A stretch of 41,441 nucleotides of DNA. It comes from Fermentibacter danicus (lineage in GTDB: Bacteria; Fermentibacterota; Fermentibacteria; Fermentibacterales; Fermentibacteraceae). Under the pieces are notes generated by a model. That model saw nothing but the letters and a program-made list of their open reading frames with translations, did no database searches and was not told the DNA's origin. The DNA lies in contig LKHB01000204.1 of NCBI GenBank assembly GCA_001618615.1, forward strand, positions 1 through 41,441. The letters are read 5' to 3'. This document shows positions 20,849 to 27,053 of the stretch, piece after piece (within the stretch, counting starts at the first letter, position 1; the number at the start of each line of letters is the position of its first letter). A program made the translations under genes and the position numbers.

Positions 20849-21585
20849 TGTCCTCCTCCCAGATCAGGAAGATGCAGGAGAGCGGCAGGATAGTCCGCCT
20901 CGTCCTGCGGGAGCTGAGGCAGGCGGCAGTTCCAGGCGTCACCACCGCCGAGCTGGACGACCTCGCTCTGCGCCTGATACGCAGCGAGGGCGGGATTCCG
21001 TCCTTCCTCGGATACAGGGGATATCCCGCGTCCGTGTGCATCTCGGTCAATTGCGTGGTGGTGCACGGCATTCCGGGGAACGCACCGCTCGCCTGCGGGG
21101 ATCTCGTGAGTCTGGATGTCGGAGTGGTCAAGAACGGTTATCACGGTGACGCCGCGGACAGTTTCTTCGTGGGCGGATCGCCTGCGCACCCCGATTCGTC
21201 CAGGCTCGTCGACGTGACCTATGAAGCACTGCAACTCGGCATCGACGCGGCACGCCCCGGGAACCGCACAGGGGACATAGGCGCCGTGGTCCAGCAGAGG
21301 GTCGAGCAGGCCGGGTACAGCGTAGTCAGGGATCTGGTCGGCCACGGGATCGGAAAGAGGCTCCACGAGGAGCCCCAGGTGCCCAACTACGGCAGGAGGG
21401 GCACCGGCATTCTCCTGAAGCAGGGCATGGCCCTGGCCATCGAGCCGATGGTCAACCAGGGCGGCTGGAGGGTGCGGATGCTCGAAGACGGATGGACCAT
21501 CGTCACCGAGGACGGCAGCCTGTCTGCGCACGCCGAACAGACGGTCGTGGTGACGGATGGGGAACCGCTGGTGTTGACTGCCTGA
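20839..21585 (+). CDS. map: Methionine aminopeptidase, type I
   Basis: Removes the initiator methionine from nascent proteins. About 248 residues in the pita-bread fold. Metal ligands are visible in SLDVGV (Asp), HGDAADSF (Asp), GHGIGKRLHEEP (His), AIEPM (Glu) and AHAEQTVVVT (Glu). Starts at 20839, 20845 (GTG) and 20848 all overlap the end of adk; 20839 has GAGGAAG ten bases upstream, while 20848 would give a TGATG overlap. The family N-terminus does not decide between them. A strong predicted promoter for infA lies across its last codons. Confidence 0.96.
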   Translation: MGVMSSSQIRKMQESGRIVRLVLRELRQAAVPGVTTAELDDLALRLIRSEGGIPSFLGYRGYPASVCISVNCVVVHGIPGNAPLACGDLVSLDVGVVKNGYHGDAADSFFVGGSPAHPDSSRLVDVTYEALQLGIDAARPGNRTGDIGAVVQQRVEQAGYSVVRDLVGHGIGKRLHEEPQVPNYGRRGTGILLKQGMALAIEPMVNQGGWRVRMLEDGWTIVTEDGSLSAHAEQTVVVTDGEPLVLTA

Positions 21586-21602
21586 TTGGCATTTGCGATA
21601 CT
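21574..21602 (+). promoter_or_regulatory. Sigma-70-type promoter upstream of infA
   Basis: TTGACT (21574-21579) and GATACT (21597-21602) are separated by exactly 17 bases in a locally AT-rich stretch that overlaps the map stop codon. Transcription would begin near 21609, about 30 bases before the infA start. This would let infA, rpmJ, rpsM, rpsK, rpoA and rplQ be transcribed independently of the spc genes. Confidence 0.6.
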
Positions 21603-21639
21603 TCGCATTCTACGCGGGTTCGCTGAAAGAGGTTTGCAA

Positions 21640-21864
21640 GTGGCCAAGGACCAGGGTGTAGTTGTCGACGGCACGGTCGATGAGACCCTTCCGAACAACA
21701 TGTGCAGGGTCAGGCTCGACAAGCCGGAAGGGCACGTAGTCCTCTGCCACGTTTCCGGCAAGATGAGGATGAACTACATCAGGATCCTGGTCGGCGACAG
21801 GGTCACGGTGGAGCTGTGTCCCTACGATCTGGCGCGGGGCCGGATCACCTATCGCTACAAGTGA
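21640..21864 (+). CDS. infA: Translation initiation factor IF-1
   Basis: IF-1 blocks the A site during initiation. The 74-residue protein has the OB-fold sequence VVDGTVDETLPNNMCRVRLD, HVSGKMRMNYIRILVGDRV and YDLARGRITYRYK. The start is GTG 21640, which gives the family length and is preceded by AAAGAGGT with seven bases between. An upstream in-frame TTG would add a non-conserved leader that lies over the promoter. Ten bases separate it from rpmJ. Confidence 0.97.
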   Translation: MAKDQGVVVDGTVDETLPNNMCRVRLDKPEGHVVLCHVSGKMRMNYIRILVGDRVTVELCPYDLARGRITYRYK

Positions 21865-21874
21865 GGATACACGA

Positions 21875-21991
21875 ATGAAGGTTCGGAGTTCTGTCAAGCG
21901 GATCTGCGACTACTGCCGCATAGTGCGCCGCCAGGGCAAGGTTCTCGTGATCTGCCCGCGTAATCCCAAGCACAAGCAGCGTCAGGGTTAG
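21875..21991 (+). CDS. rpmJ: 50S ribosomal protein L36, zinc-binding
   Basis: L36 is the smallest large-subunit protein. The product is 38 residues, starts MKVRSSVKRICDYCRIVRRQ and ends NPKHKQRQG. It has the CxxC, C and H zinc ligands (C11, C14, C27 and H33) of the C-plus form. ATG 21875 follows GTGAGGATAC. The gap to rpsM contains CGGCG-ATC-CGCCG followed by GTTTT, a weak terminator-like hairpin. Confidence 0.97.
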   Translation: MKVRSSVKRICDYCRIVRRQGKVLVICPRNPKHKQRQG

Positions 21992-22009
21992 CGGCGATCC
22001 GCCGGTTTT
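21992..22009 (+). terminator. Weak attenuator-like hairpin between rpmJ and rpsM
   Basis: CGGCG pairs with CGCCG around an ATC loop, and the stem is followed by G and four T. The stem is only five base pairs and the T-run short, so at most it would attenuate. It also lies just upstream of the rpsM ribosome binding site CGGAGG. Confidence 0.25.
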
Positions 22010-22021
22010 CGGAGGTCAACG

Positions 22022-22387
22022 GTGGCAAGGATTGCAGGTGTGGATCTTCCCAGGAACAAGATGGTGCTCTACGCCCTTCCGTACATCTACGGCATCGGGC
22101 TGACTTCGGCCAGGGAGATCCTCTCCCGCACCGACATTCCTCCTGAGAAGAAGACCGACGAGCTCACCGAGGACGAGGTGGCTGTCCTCAGGAAGCTCAT
22201 CGACGCGGAATACAAGGTCGAGGGGGCCCTCAGAGCCGAGATAGCCATGAACAGGAAGCGCCTGATGGACATCAGTTGCTATCGCGGCCTGCGGCACCGC
22301 AGGGGCCTTCCCGTGAGGGGTCAGAGGACTCACACGAACGCCCGTACCAGAAAAGGGCCGCGCATCGGCCACATGAAAAAGCGTTAG
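22022..22387 (+). CDS. rpsM: 30S ribosomal protein S13
   Basis: S13 contacts P-site tRNA and forms head bridges to L5. The 121-residue protein has MARIAGVDLPRNK, IYGIGLTSAREIL, the RLMDISCYRGLRHRRGLPVRGQRT block and the basic tail. The start is GTG 22022 after TTCGGAGGTC. Of its 18 arginines, 8 are AGG, 2 AGA, 5 CGC, 2 CGT and 1 CGG, a good example of the AGG-rich codon style of this genome. Confidence 0.98.
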   Translation: MARIAGVDLPRNKMVLYALPYIYGIGLTSAREILSRTDIPPEKKTDELTEDEVAVLRKLIDAEYKVEGALRAEIAMNRKRLMDISCYRGLRHRRGLPVRGQRTHTNARTRKGPRIGHMKKR

Positions 22388-22402
22388 AAGGAGGAGCACG
22401 CG

Positions 22403-22810
22403 TTGCCCAAGTCTCAGTCTCAGGCCAGAGGCCGCTCGACCGCCAGGAAGATCACGAAGGTCACCGATGTCAACGGCATCGCTCATGTGAAGTCTTCCTT
22501 CAACAACACGATGATCACGATCACGGACCTCCGGGGGAACGTGATAACCTGGTCCAGCGGAGGAACCACCGGCGTGAAGGGTACCCGGAAGGGGACGGCC
22601 TTCGCCGCCTCCCAGGCGGCTGTTCAGGCGGCCGAGCGGGCTGTCGAGTCCGGACTCCGCAAGGTGGAGATCTGGGTCAGAGGACCGGGAGCCGGCCGCG
22701 AGTCGGCGGTTCGCGCCCTTCAATCCTCAGGGCTGGAAGTCACCGGCATCAAGGACATCACGATGATCCCCCACAACGGCTGCCGCCAGACCAAGCGGCG
22801 CCACATGTAG
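22403..22810 (+). CDS. rpsK: 30S ribosomal protein S11
   Basis: S11 is a platform protein of the small subunit. The 135-residue protein has the segments GIAHVKSSFNNTMITITD, GGTTGVKGTRKGTAFAA, VRGPGAGRESAVRALQSSGLEV and the C-terminal IPHNGCRQTKRRHM, all family hallmarks. The start is TTG 22403, 15 bases after rpsM, preceded by AAGGAGGAG. rpsD, which normally comes next, is not here. Confidence 0.98.
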   Translation: MPKSQSQARGRSTARKITKVTDVNGIAHVKSSFNNTMITITDLRGNVITWSSGGTTGVKGTRKGTAFAASQAAVQAAERAVESGLRKVEIWVRGPGAGRESAVRALQSSGLEVTGIKDITMIPHNGCRQTKRRHM

Positions 22811-22889
22811 GGTCGCTGTTCGGACGCTGCAGCCCCGCATCGTCTTGACGGGGCGCTAAAAGAAGCTGTTTTCCGGTCGGGGGGAACAC
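22811..22889 (+). promoter_or_regulatory. rpsK-rpoA gap with GC hairpin, in the place of rpsD
   Basis: The 79 bases contain GCCCCG pairing with CGGGGC around an 11-base loop. TTGACG occurs at 22845-22850, but the segment 16-17 bases downstream (TGTTTT or GTTTTC) is a poor -10. The rpoA ribosome binding site GGGGGG lies at the end. There is no remnant of an S4 coding region that I can see. Confidence 0.3.
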
Positions 22890-23840
22890 ATGGAGTACAG
22901 GAGCCTTCATCTTCCGGATCGCATCGAGTGGGACGAGGACAGCCTGACCGACACGTACGGCAGGATCGTCGTAACCCCTCTCGAACGCGGTTTCGGCCGT
23001 ACCCTTGGCACCGCCCTGAGGCGAGTGCTCCTTTCATCGCTGGAGGGTGCCGCGCCCGTGGTGGCGAGGATCACCGGGGCCAGCCACGAGTTCACCCCGC
23101 TCCCCGGCGTCTATCAGGACGTGCCCGACATCGTCCTGAACATCAAGTCCCTCGACATAAGGCACGACGGAACCGGGCCGGGCAAGCTCGTTCTGGACAT
23201 GAAGGGGCCCGCGAGCGCAAAGGCGTCCGACTTCAAGGGCGACTCCTTCCTGCACATCCTGAACGGAGACCTCCCCGTCGCGGAGGTCGGGCAGGGCTCC
23301 AGGCTCCACATCGAACTCATCGTGGAGCGCGGCAAGGGATACGTCACCGCCGAGGACTGGCACGATCTGGGCCGCGGCAAGGAGATCGGCGACATCCTGC
23401 TCGATTCCTGGTTCGGTCCCGTGCGGAAGGTGAACTTCGAGGTGGAGAGCGCGCGTGTCGGCGACCGGACCGACTACGACAAGCTCTCTATGGAGATCCA
23501 GACGGACGGGACCATCGGTCCCCGGGAAGCGATGGACTCCGCCTGCGACATACTCCTGAAGCACTTCGAGATGATCCTCGGCGGCAGGTCCGTCGCCTCC
23601 GGGTCGGAATCGGAAGAGGATGACGGCGGCGAGGAGAATTATTCGAACCTCCCCCTCGGCGAGACCGCCATCGCTCCGCGCCTGGCGGCGATACTCGCAA
23701 CCGCCGGGATAGACACGCTCGGCCGGCTCTCATCGAAGACCAGGGCCGAGCTTCTCTCCGTGAAGAACCTCGGCCCGGCCTCCCTCAAGATACTCGAGGA
23801 GCTGCTGGCGCAGTACGACCTCGGGCTTTCGGAAAGATGA
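22890..23840 (+). CDS. rpoA: RNA polymerase alpha subunit
   Basis: Alpha dimerises to nucleate polymerase assembly, and its C-terminal domain binds upstream promoter DNA and activators. The 316-residue protein has the N-terminal features TPLERGFGRTLGTALRRVLLSSLEGAA and LNIKSLDI. The linker is acidic (SESEEDDGGEENYSN), and the C-terminal helix-hairpin-helix domain has KNLGPASLKILEELLAQYDLGL. ATG 22890 follows GGGGGGAA. Normal length for bacteria. Confidence 0.98.
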   Translation: MEYRSLHLPDRIEWDEDSLTDTYGRIVVTPLERGFGRTLGTALRRVLLSSLEGAAPVVARITGASHEFTPLPGVYQDVPDIVLNIKSLDIRHDGTGPGKLVLDMKGPASAKASDFKGDSFLHILNGDLPVAEVGQGSRLHIELIVERGKGYVTAEDWHDLGRGKEIGDILLDSWFGPVRKVNFEVESARVGDRTDYDKLSMEIQTDGTIGPREAMDSACDILLKHFEMILGGRSVASGSESEEDDGGEENYSNLPLGETAIAPRLAAILATAGIDTLGRLSSKTRAELLSVKNLGPASLKILEELLAQYDLGLSER

Positions 23841-23853
23841 AACTAGGAGACCT

Positions 23854-24309
23854 ATGCGACACAGGAAGACTACGCCCAAGCTGGGAAGGAAGCCGGAGGA
23901 GAGGGTAAAACTCCTCAGGAACCTCGTCACTTCCGTCATCATCCATGAAAGGGTCGTAACGAGCGAGGCCAAGGCCCGCGCCGCCCGCAGCATGGTGGAG
24001 AAGATCGTCACAAGGGGCAGGACGGATACCGTCCACGCGAGACGCATGGTGGCCCGTCACGTCTACGGGGCGGAAGCCGTCAGGAAGGTGTTCAACGAAC
24101 TCGGCCCCAGGTACGCGCAGAGGCCCGGCGGCTATACCAGGCTCATGAAGCTCGGGCCGCGTGCAGGCGACGCCGGCGAAGCCGTGATAATCGAGTTCGT
24201 GGACTCCCCGGTGGCCTTCAAGCCCTCCGAGAAGGAATCCAGGAAGGAGAAGAAGGACCGCAGGGAGACCAGGAGCCCTCTGAAGGAATCCAGAGAGCAG
24301 AAGGACTGA
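23854..24309 (+). CDS. rplQ: 50S ribosomal protein L17 with charged C-terminal tail
   Basis: L17 is a large-subunit protein near the tunnel exit. The core starts MRHRKTTPKLGRK and includes KLLRNLVTSVIIHERV, TSEAKARAARSMVEKIV and GGYTRLMKLGPRAGDAGE. At 151 residues it exceeds the 127 of E. coli, and the extra tail is highly charged and lysine/glutamate-rich. ATG 23854 follows ACTAGGAGACC. It usually ends the alpha operon, but here pfkA follows after seven bases. Confidence 0.97.
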   Translation: MRHRKTTPKLGRKPEERVKLLRNLVTSVIIHERVVTSEAKARAARSMVEKIVTRGRTDTVHARRMVARHVYGAEAVRKVFNELGPRYAQRPGGYTRLMKLGPRAGDAGEAVIIEFVDSPVAFKPSEKESRKEKKDRRETRSPLKESREQKD

Positions 24310-24316
24310 GGTCCAC

Positions 24317-25279
24317 ATGAAGCGTATTGCCGTCCTGGCCAGCGGCGGCGACGCACCCGGAATGAACGCATGCATAAGGGCCGTGGTGAGGAGCGCTCTT
24401 CACCACGGCCTTTCCGCATCCGGCGTCCTTCACGGTTACAGGGGACTCATAGAGGGCGAATTCAGAGAGTTCTCCACGGGCGATGTCAGCAACATCATCC
24501 AGAGAGGCGGATCGATCCTTTTCTCGGCCCGGAGCGAAGCCTTCCAGACGGTCGAAGGAAGGGCGGAAGCCGCCCGGAATCTGCGCGACAGGAGCATCGA
24601 CGGCCTGATAGTCATAGGAGGCAACGGGAGTTTCCGGGGGGCTGACGCGATCGCCCGCGAGCAGGGCATTGCGGTTGTCGGCGTACCCGCAACGATCGAC
24701 AACGACGTCTGGGGAACCGATTACACGATCGGCTACGACACTGCCGTCAACACCGCCCTCGACTCGGTGGACCGGATAAAGGATACGGCGGCCTCCCACG
24801 AGAGGGTCTTCATCGTCGAGGTCATGGGGCGCAGCGCGGGTTTCATAGCGCTCGAGGTGGGCGTGGGTTCCGGCGCCGAAGCCATCCTCCTCCCGGAGAC
24901 GCCCACGGACGTCTCGGCGCTGGCCGCGCTCATAACCGAGCGCATTCTGAACGGCCGGAGGTCCAGCATCATCATCTGCGCCGAAGGCGACGAGAACGGC
25001 GGCGCCCGGGCGGTCGCCTCCGAACTGAAGACTGTTCACGGGATAGACAGCCAGGTGACGGTGCTGGGCCATGTCCAGAGAGGCGGCTCTCCGACCACCT
25101 CGGACAGGGTTCTCGCCTCGAAGCTCGGCTGGGCGGCGGTGGACGCCCTGTGCTCGGGCGCGGCGCCCTGCATGGTTGGCGAGGTGTCGAGGAGGATCGT
25201 ACGCCATCCGCTCGCCGACTCCTGGACGTTCGTGAAGGAAATCGACACCGAGCTTGTGAAGCTAGCTCCCCTGATCTAG
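24317..25279 (+). CDS. pfkA: 6-phosphofructokinase
   Basis: Phosphorylates fructose 6-phosphate in glycolysis. The 320-residue protein matches the bacterial PfkA length. It has GGDAPGMNACIRAVV (residues 10-24), R72 in SAR, GGNGS at 101-105, the catalytic TIDND at 126-130 and EVMGRSAG in the substrate site. Gly104 and Ala125 where pyrophosphate-dependent enzymes have Asp and Lys point to ATP as donor. The metal-contacting Asp103 of E. coli is Asn here, as I recall in some other PFK subfamilies. ATG is seven bases after rplQ, so it is probably an extension of the alpha operon. Confidence 0.93.
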   Translation: MKRIAVLASGGDAPGMNACIRAVVRSALHHGLSASGVLHGYRGLIEGEFREFSTGDVSNIIQRGGSILFSARSEAFQTVEGRAEAARNLRDRSIDGLIVIGGNGSFRGADAIAREQGIAVVGVPATIDNDVWGTDYTIGYDTAVNTALDSVDRIKDTAASHERVFIVEVMGRSAGFIALEVGVGSGAEAILLPETPTDVSALAALITERILNGRRSSIIICAEGDENGGARAVASELKTVHGIDSQVTVLGHVQRGGSPTTSDRVLASKLGWAAVDALCSGAAPCMVGEVSRRIVRHPLADSWTFVKEIDTELVKLAPLI

Positions 25280-25373
25280 ACGGGAATGCGCCTCCCCGGA
25301 ACGCCCGTCGTCATCCCCGGGGTGTTTCCCTTCCCCCGGCCCCTCCGGACCGCCCTGCGGGTCCTGCAGCCGT

Positions 25374-25402
25374 TTGCCCGGGGGGAGCGCATGGGCTAGT
25401 AT
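25374..25402 (+). promoter_or_regulatory. Possible promoter upstream of the methyltransferase-like gene
   Basis: TTGCCC (25374-25379) and TAGTAT (25397-25402) have 17-base spacing, each matching four of six consensus bases. The remaining pfkA-to-gene gap (25280-25373) contains GACGGG/CCCGTC and GGACC/GGTCC inverted repeats without T-tracts, so a clear terminator for the ribosomal operon is not visible. Confidence 0.4.
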
Positions 25403-25453
25403 CCGGTTCATCGGGTGAAACCTTACTGCTCTTCCAAGGAGGGTGTAGACGCG

Positions 25454-26167
25454 ATGCATGGTATCGAGACCCGTGCGATACTCGAGAAACTGGCCGCTCT
25501 CCCGGAGGACTGGCACCTGGCCGGTATGGCCTCGGAGCGCGTCCTGAAAGCCATTGCGGACGAATGTGTCAGACTCTCCCCGCTCGTCAGAACCGCGGAG
25601 ACCGGCTCCGGAAAGACCACTCTGCTGTTCTCGTCGCTGTCGCCCCGCCACACCGTGTTCGCTCTCGACACCGGCAACAGAAGCATCTCCGCGGCGATGG
25701 AGTCCTCCCTTCTCGACCCCTCCGTCGTGGAACTGGTGGAGGGCCCGACTCAGAAGACCCTGCCCTCATACAGTTTCGACGGCGAGTACGACGTCGTTCT
25801 AATCGACGGCCCCCACGGCTACCCCTTCCCCGACCTCGAGTACTTCTATTTCTACCCGCGCGTCAGAAAGGGCGGGCTGCTGCTGGTCGACGACATCCAC
25901 ATCCCCTCGATAGGCAGGATGTACCGCATCCTGAAGGCCTGCGACATGTGGAGGCTCATCAGGACCGTCGACAACATGGCCTTCTTCGAGAGGACGGACG
26001 CCCCCCTCCTCGACCCGTACGCGGATGGATGGTGGCTCCAGGGGTACAACAGGAGGCTCTACGAGAGGGGCCTGAAGCGGAAGGGCCTGCTCGGCGCGCT
26101 CACACCGAAGTGGCTCAGGCGGATGTTCCCTGCTTCCGTGAAGCGTTTCTTCTCCCGGTTCGCCTGA
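25454..26167 (+). CDS. Class I SAM-dependent methyltransferase-like protein
   Basis: Probably a class I methyltransferase of the Methyltransf_24 kind; substrate unknown. The 237-residue protein has motif I TAETGSGKTTLLFSS (residues about 47-61), an acidic strand end FALDTG, and DVVLIDGPHGYPFPDLEYFYFYPR followed by GGLLLVDDIHIP, the typical post-motif region. The GSGKTT could suggest a P-loop, but the downstream LIDGPHGYPFPDLEYF pattern fits methyltransferases better. The tail is basic. ATG 25454 follows AAGGAGGG with ten bases between; an upstream in-frame GTG at 25415 is less likely. It stands alone between a possible promoter and a hairpin. Confidence 0.65.
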   Translation: MHGIETRAILEKLAALPEDWHLAGMASERVLKAIADECVRLSPLVRTAETGSGKTTLLFSSLSPRHTVFALDTGNRSISAAMESSLLDPSVVELVEGPTQKTLPSYSFDGEYDVVLIDGPHGYPFPDLEYFYFYPRVRKGGLLLVDDIHIPSIGRMYRILKACDMWRLIRTVDNMAFFERTDAPLLDPYADGWWLQGYNRRLYERGLKRKGLLGALTPKWLRRMFPASVKRFFSRFA

Positions 26168-26176
26168 CGCCGCACG

Positions 26177-26213
26177 AAAAAGACGGGGCCGGAGCGTTCG
26201 AGCCCCGGCCCCG
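26177..26213 (-). terminator. Intrinsic terminator for the minus-strand cysteine-rich gene
   Basis: A nine-base-pair stem (CGGGGCCGG with CCGGCCCCG) encloses a short loop. Read on the minus strand it is followed by TCTTTTTC, a typical U-tract. On the plus strand the hairpin also ends the methyltransferase-like gene, but no T-run follows it on that side. Confidence 0.7.
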
Positions 26214-26234
26214 GACCGTTACGGCCTCAGCGGT

Positions 26235-26390
26235 TCACCCGCAGCAGCAGCAGCCCTTCCCGGGCTCCTTCTTCCGCATCTGCTCTCCGCAGCAGGTGAA
26301 GGTTGCGCAATGGTCGCCGCAGCCGCAGGCCTTGGAGACCGTCACCTCCATGCCGCACTTGCCGCAGACGTAGACGTCGTCCTTCTTCAT
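26235..26390 (-). CDS. Small cysteine-rich desulforedoxin-like protein
   Basis: A 51-residue protein with 11 cysteines. C9-x2-C12 followed by C33-C34-G-x-x-M matches the desulforedoxin / superoxide-reductase N-terminal pattern, which binds one iron in a Cys4 site. Between these lies an extra CGCGDHC segment, and the C-terminus ends GCCCCG, so further metal binding is possible. It starts at an ATG preceded on its strand by GGAAAGG. A possible minus-strand promoter (TTTTCC at 26455-26450, TATGTT at 26432-26427, 17-base spacing) lies upstream and a good terminator downstream, so it is likely a single-gene unit. Redox or metal handling is inferred; the partner is unknown. Confidence 0.7.
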   Translation of the reverse strand: MKKDDVYVCGKCGMEVTVSKACGCGDHCATFTCCGEQMRKKEPGKGCCCCG

Positions 26391-26426
26391 GTCGTACCGC
26401 CTTTCCAGGTGTCTCTTTCTCCACCG

Positions 26427-26455
26427 AACATAACACACGCACCGGATCGGGAAAA
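26427..26455 (-). promoter_or_regulatory. Possible promoter for the cysteine-rich gene
   Basis: On the minus strand, TTTTCC and TATGTT are 17 bases apart, about 40 bases before the start codon. The matches are moderate (three and four of six). Confidence 0.3.
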
Positions 26456-26546
26456 GATGCCCGGGCTCCGTTCGGGAGGGCGTTCCAGCGGGACGGAGGG
26501 CTCCGCCGGCCGGATACGGCAATGCATGAAGACCTCTCTGGAAATC

Positions 26547-26574
26547 GTCCGCCGCCGGGCGCCCGCCGGCGGAC
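26547..26574. other. Long GC-rich hairpin between divergent genes
   Basis: GTCCGCCG pairs with CGGCGGAC, then after one C-C mismatch CGGG pairs with CCCG around a CG loop, giving 12 pairs in 28 bases. No T-tract on either side. Together with 26391-26660 it fills the gap between the cysteine-rich gene and ridA; apart from the promoters I see no gene there. Confidence 0.4.
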
Positions 26575-26602
26575 GGGCGGTATGACGCCGCTCGCGGAAC
26601 AA

Positions 26603-26637
26603 TTTTGTCGCAGAGTATGTATAATCCTCTGACAAAA
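26603..26637 (+). promoter_or_regulatory. ridA-tol promoter -10 inside a palindrome
   Basis: A perfect TATAAT lies at 26620-26625. It is enclosed by TTTTGTC (26603-26609) and GACAAAA (26631-26637), with an inner CAGAG/CTCTG match as well; one arm has two extra bases. No good -35 is present (GAACAA at 17-base spacing). The island is AT-rich within GC-rich DNA. A perfect -10 with a poor -35, overlapped by an inverted repeat, looks like a promoter under a DNA-binding regulator; that is inference. Confidence 0.5.
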
Positions 26638-26660
26638 CCGTACACCAGGGAGGGCCAGAT

Positions 26661-27053
26661 TTGAGACCCGAAGGTATTTGCACGGACAGGGCTCCCGCTC
26701 CGGTCGGTCCATACAGCCAGGCCGTACTGGCCGGCGGATTCGTCTTCGTCTCTGGACAGCTCGGCATCGACCCGTCCTCCGGTCGTCTGGAGGAAGGGGT
26801 GGAGGCCCAGGCCGACCGGGCTCTCGCCAACCTCGAAGCCGTCCTCTCGGCTGCCGGCCTGTCCACCCGCGACGTGGTGAAGACGACGGTCCTCCTGGCC
26901 GACATGGGGGATTTCGCCCGGGTGAACGCCCGGTATGCCCTTCATTTCGCGGAGCCCTTCCCGGCCAGGGCCGCCTTCGCCGTCAGGGCCCTTCCGCTGG
27001 GCGCACTCGTCGAGATCGAGGCGGTCGCCTCCGCTTCATCCCGGGAGGCATGA
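26661..27053 (+). CDS. ridA: RidA family reactive-intermediate deaminase
   Basis: RidA proteins hydrolyse 2-aminoacrylate and related imines made by PLP enzymes. The 130-residue protein has family landmarks APAPVGPYSQAVLAGGFVFVSGQLGIDP, VVKTTVLLADMGDFARVNARYALHF, the catalytic-site arginine in FPARAAFAVRALP and the final VEIEAVA. The start is TTG 26661 after GGGAGGG. It is the first gene downstream of the TATAAT promoter and overlaps tolQ, an unusual partnership with the Tol system. Confidence 0.93.
   Translation: MRPEGICTDRAPAPVGPYSQAVLAGGFVFVSGQLGIDPSSGRLEEGVEAQADRALANLEAVLSAAGLSTRDVVKTTVLLADMGDFARVNARYALHFAEPFPARAAFAVRALPLGALVEIEAVASASSREA

Noticed and set aside
22845..22873. Promoter before rpoA (TTGACG with TGTTTT)
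   Set aside because: The -35 is fair but the -10 matches only about half the consensus, and the TTGACG overlaps the hairpin stem.
24617..24640. Asn103 in PfkA in place of the metal-binding Asp as a sign of lost activity
   Set aside because: GGNGS occurs, as far as I recall, in other functional phosphofructokinase subfamilies, and all other catalytic residues are intact.
25280..25373. Intrinsic terminator after pfkA
   Set aside because: Inverted repeats are present, but none is followed by a T-run on the plus strand.
25598..25621. Walker A motif in the methyltransferase-like gene
   Set aside because: The string AETGSGKT fits the consensus, but no Walker B or kinase context follows, while the LIDGPHGYPFPDLEYF segment supports a methyltransferase motif I.
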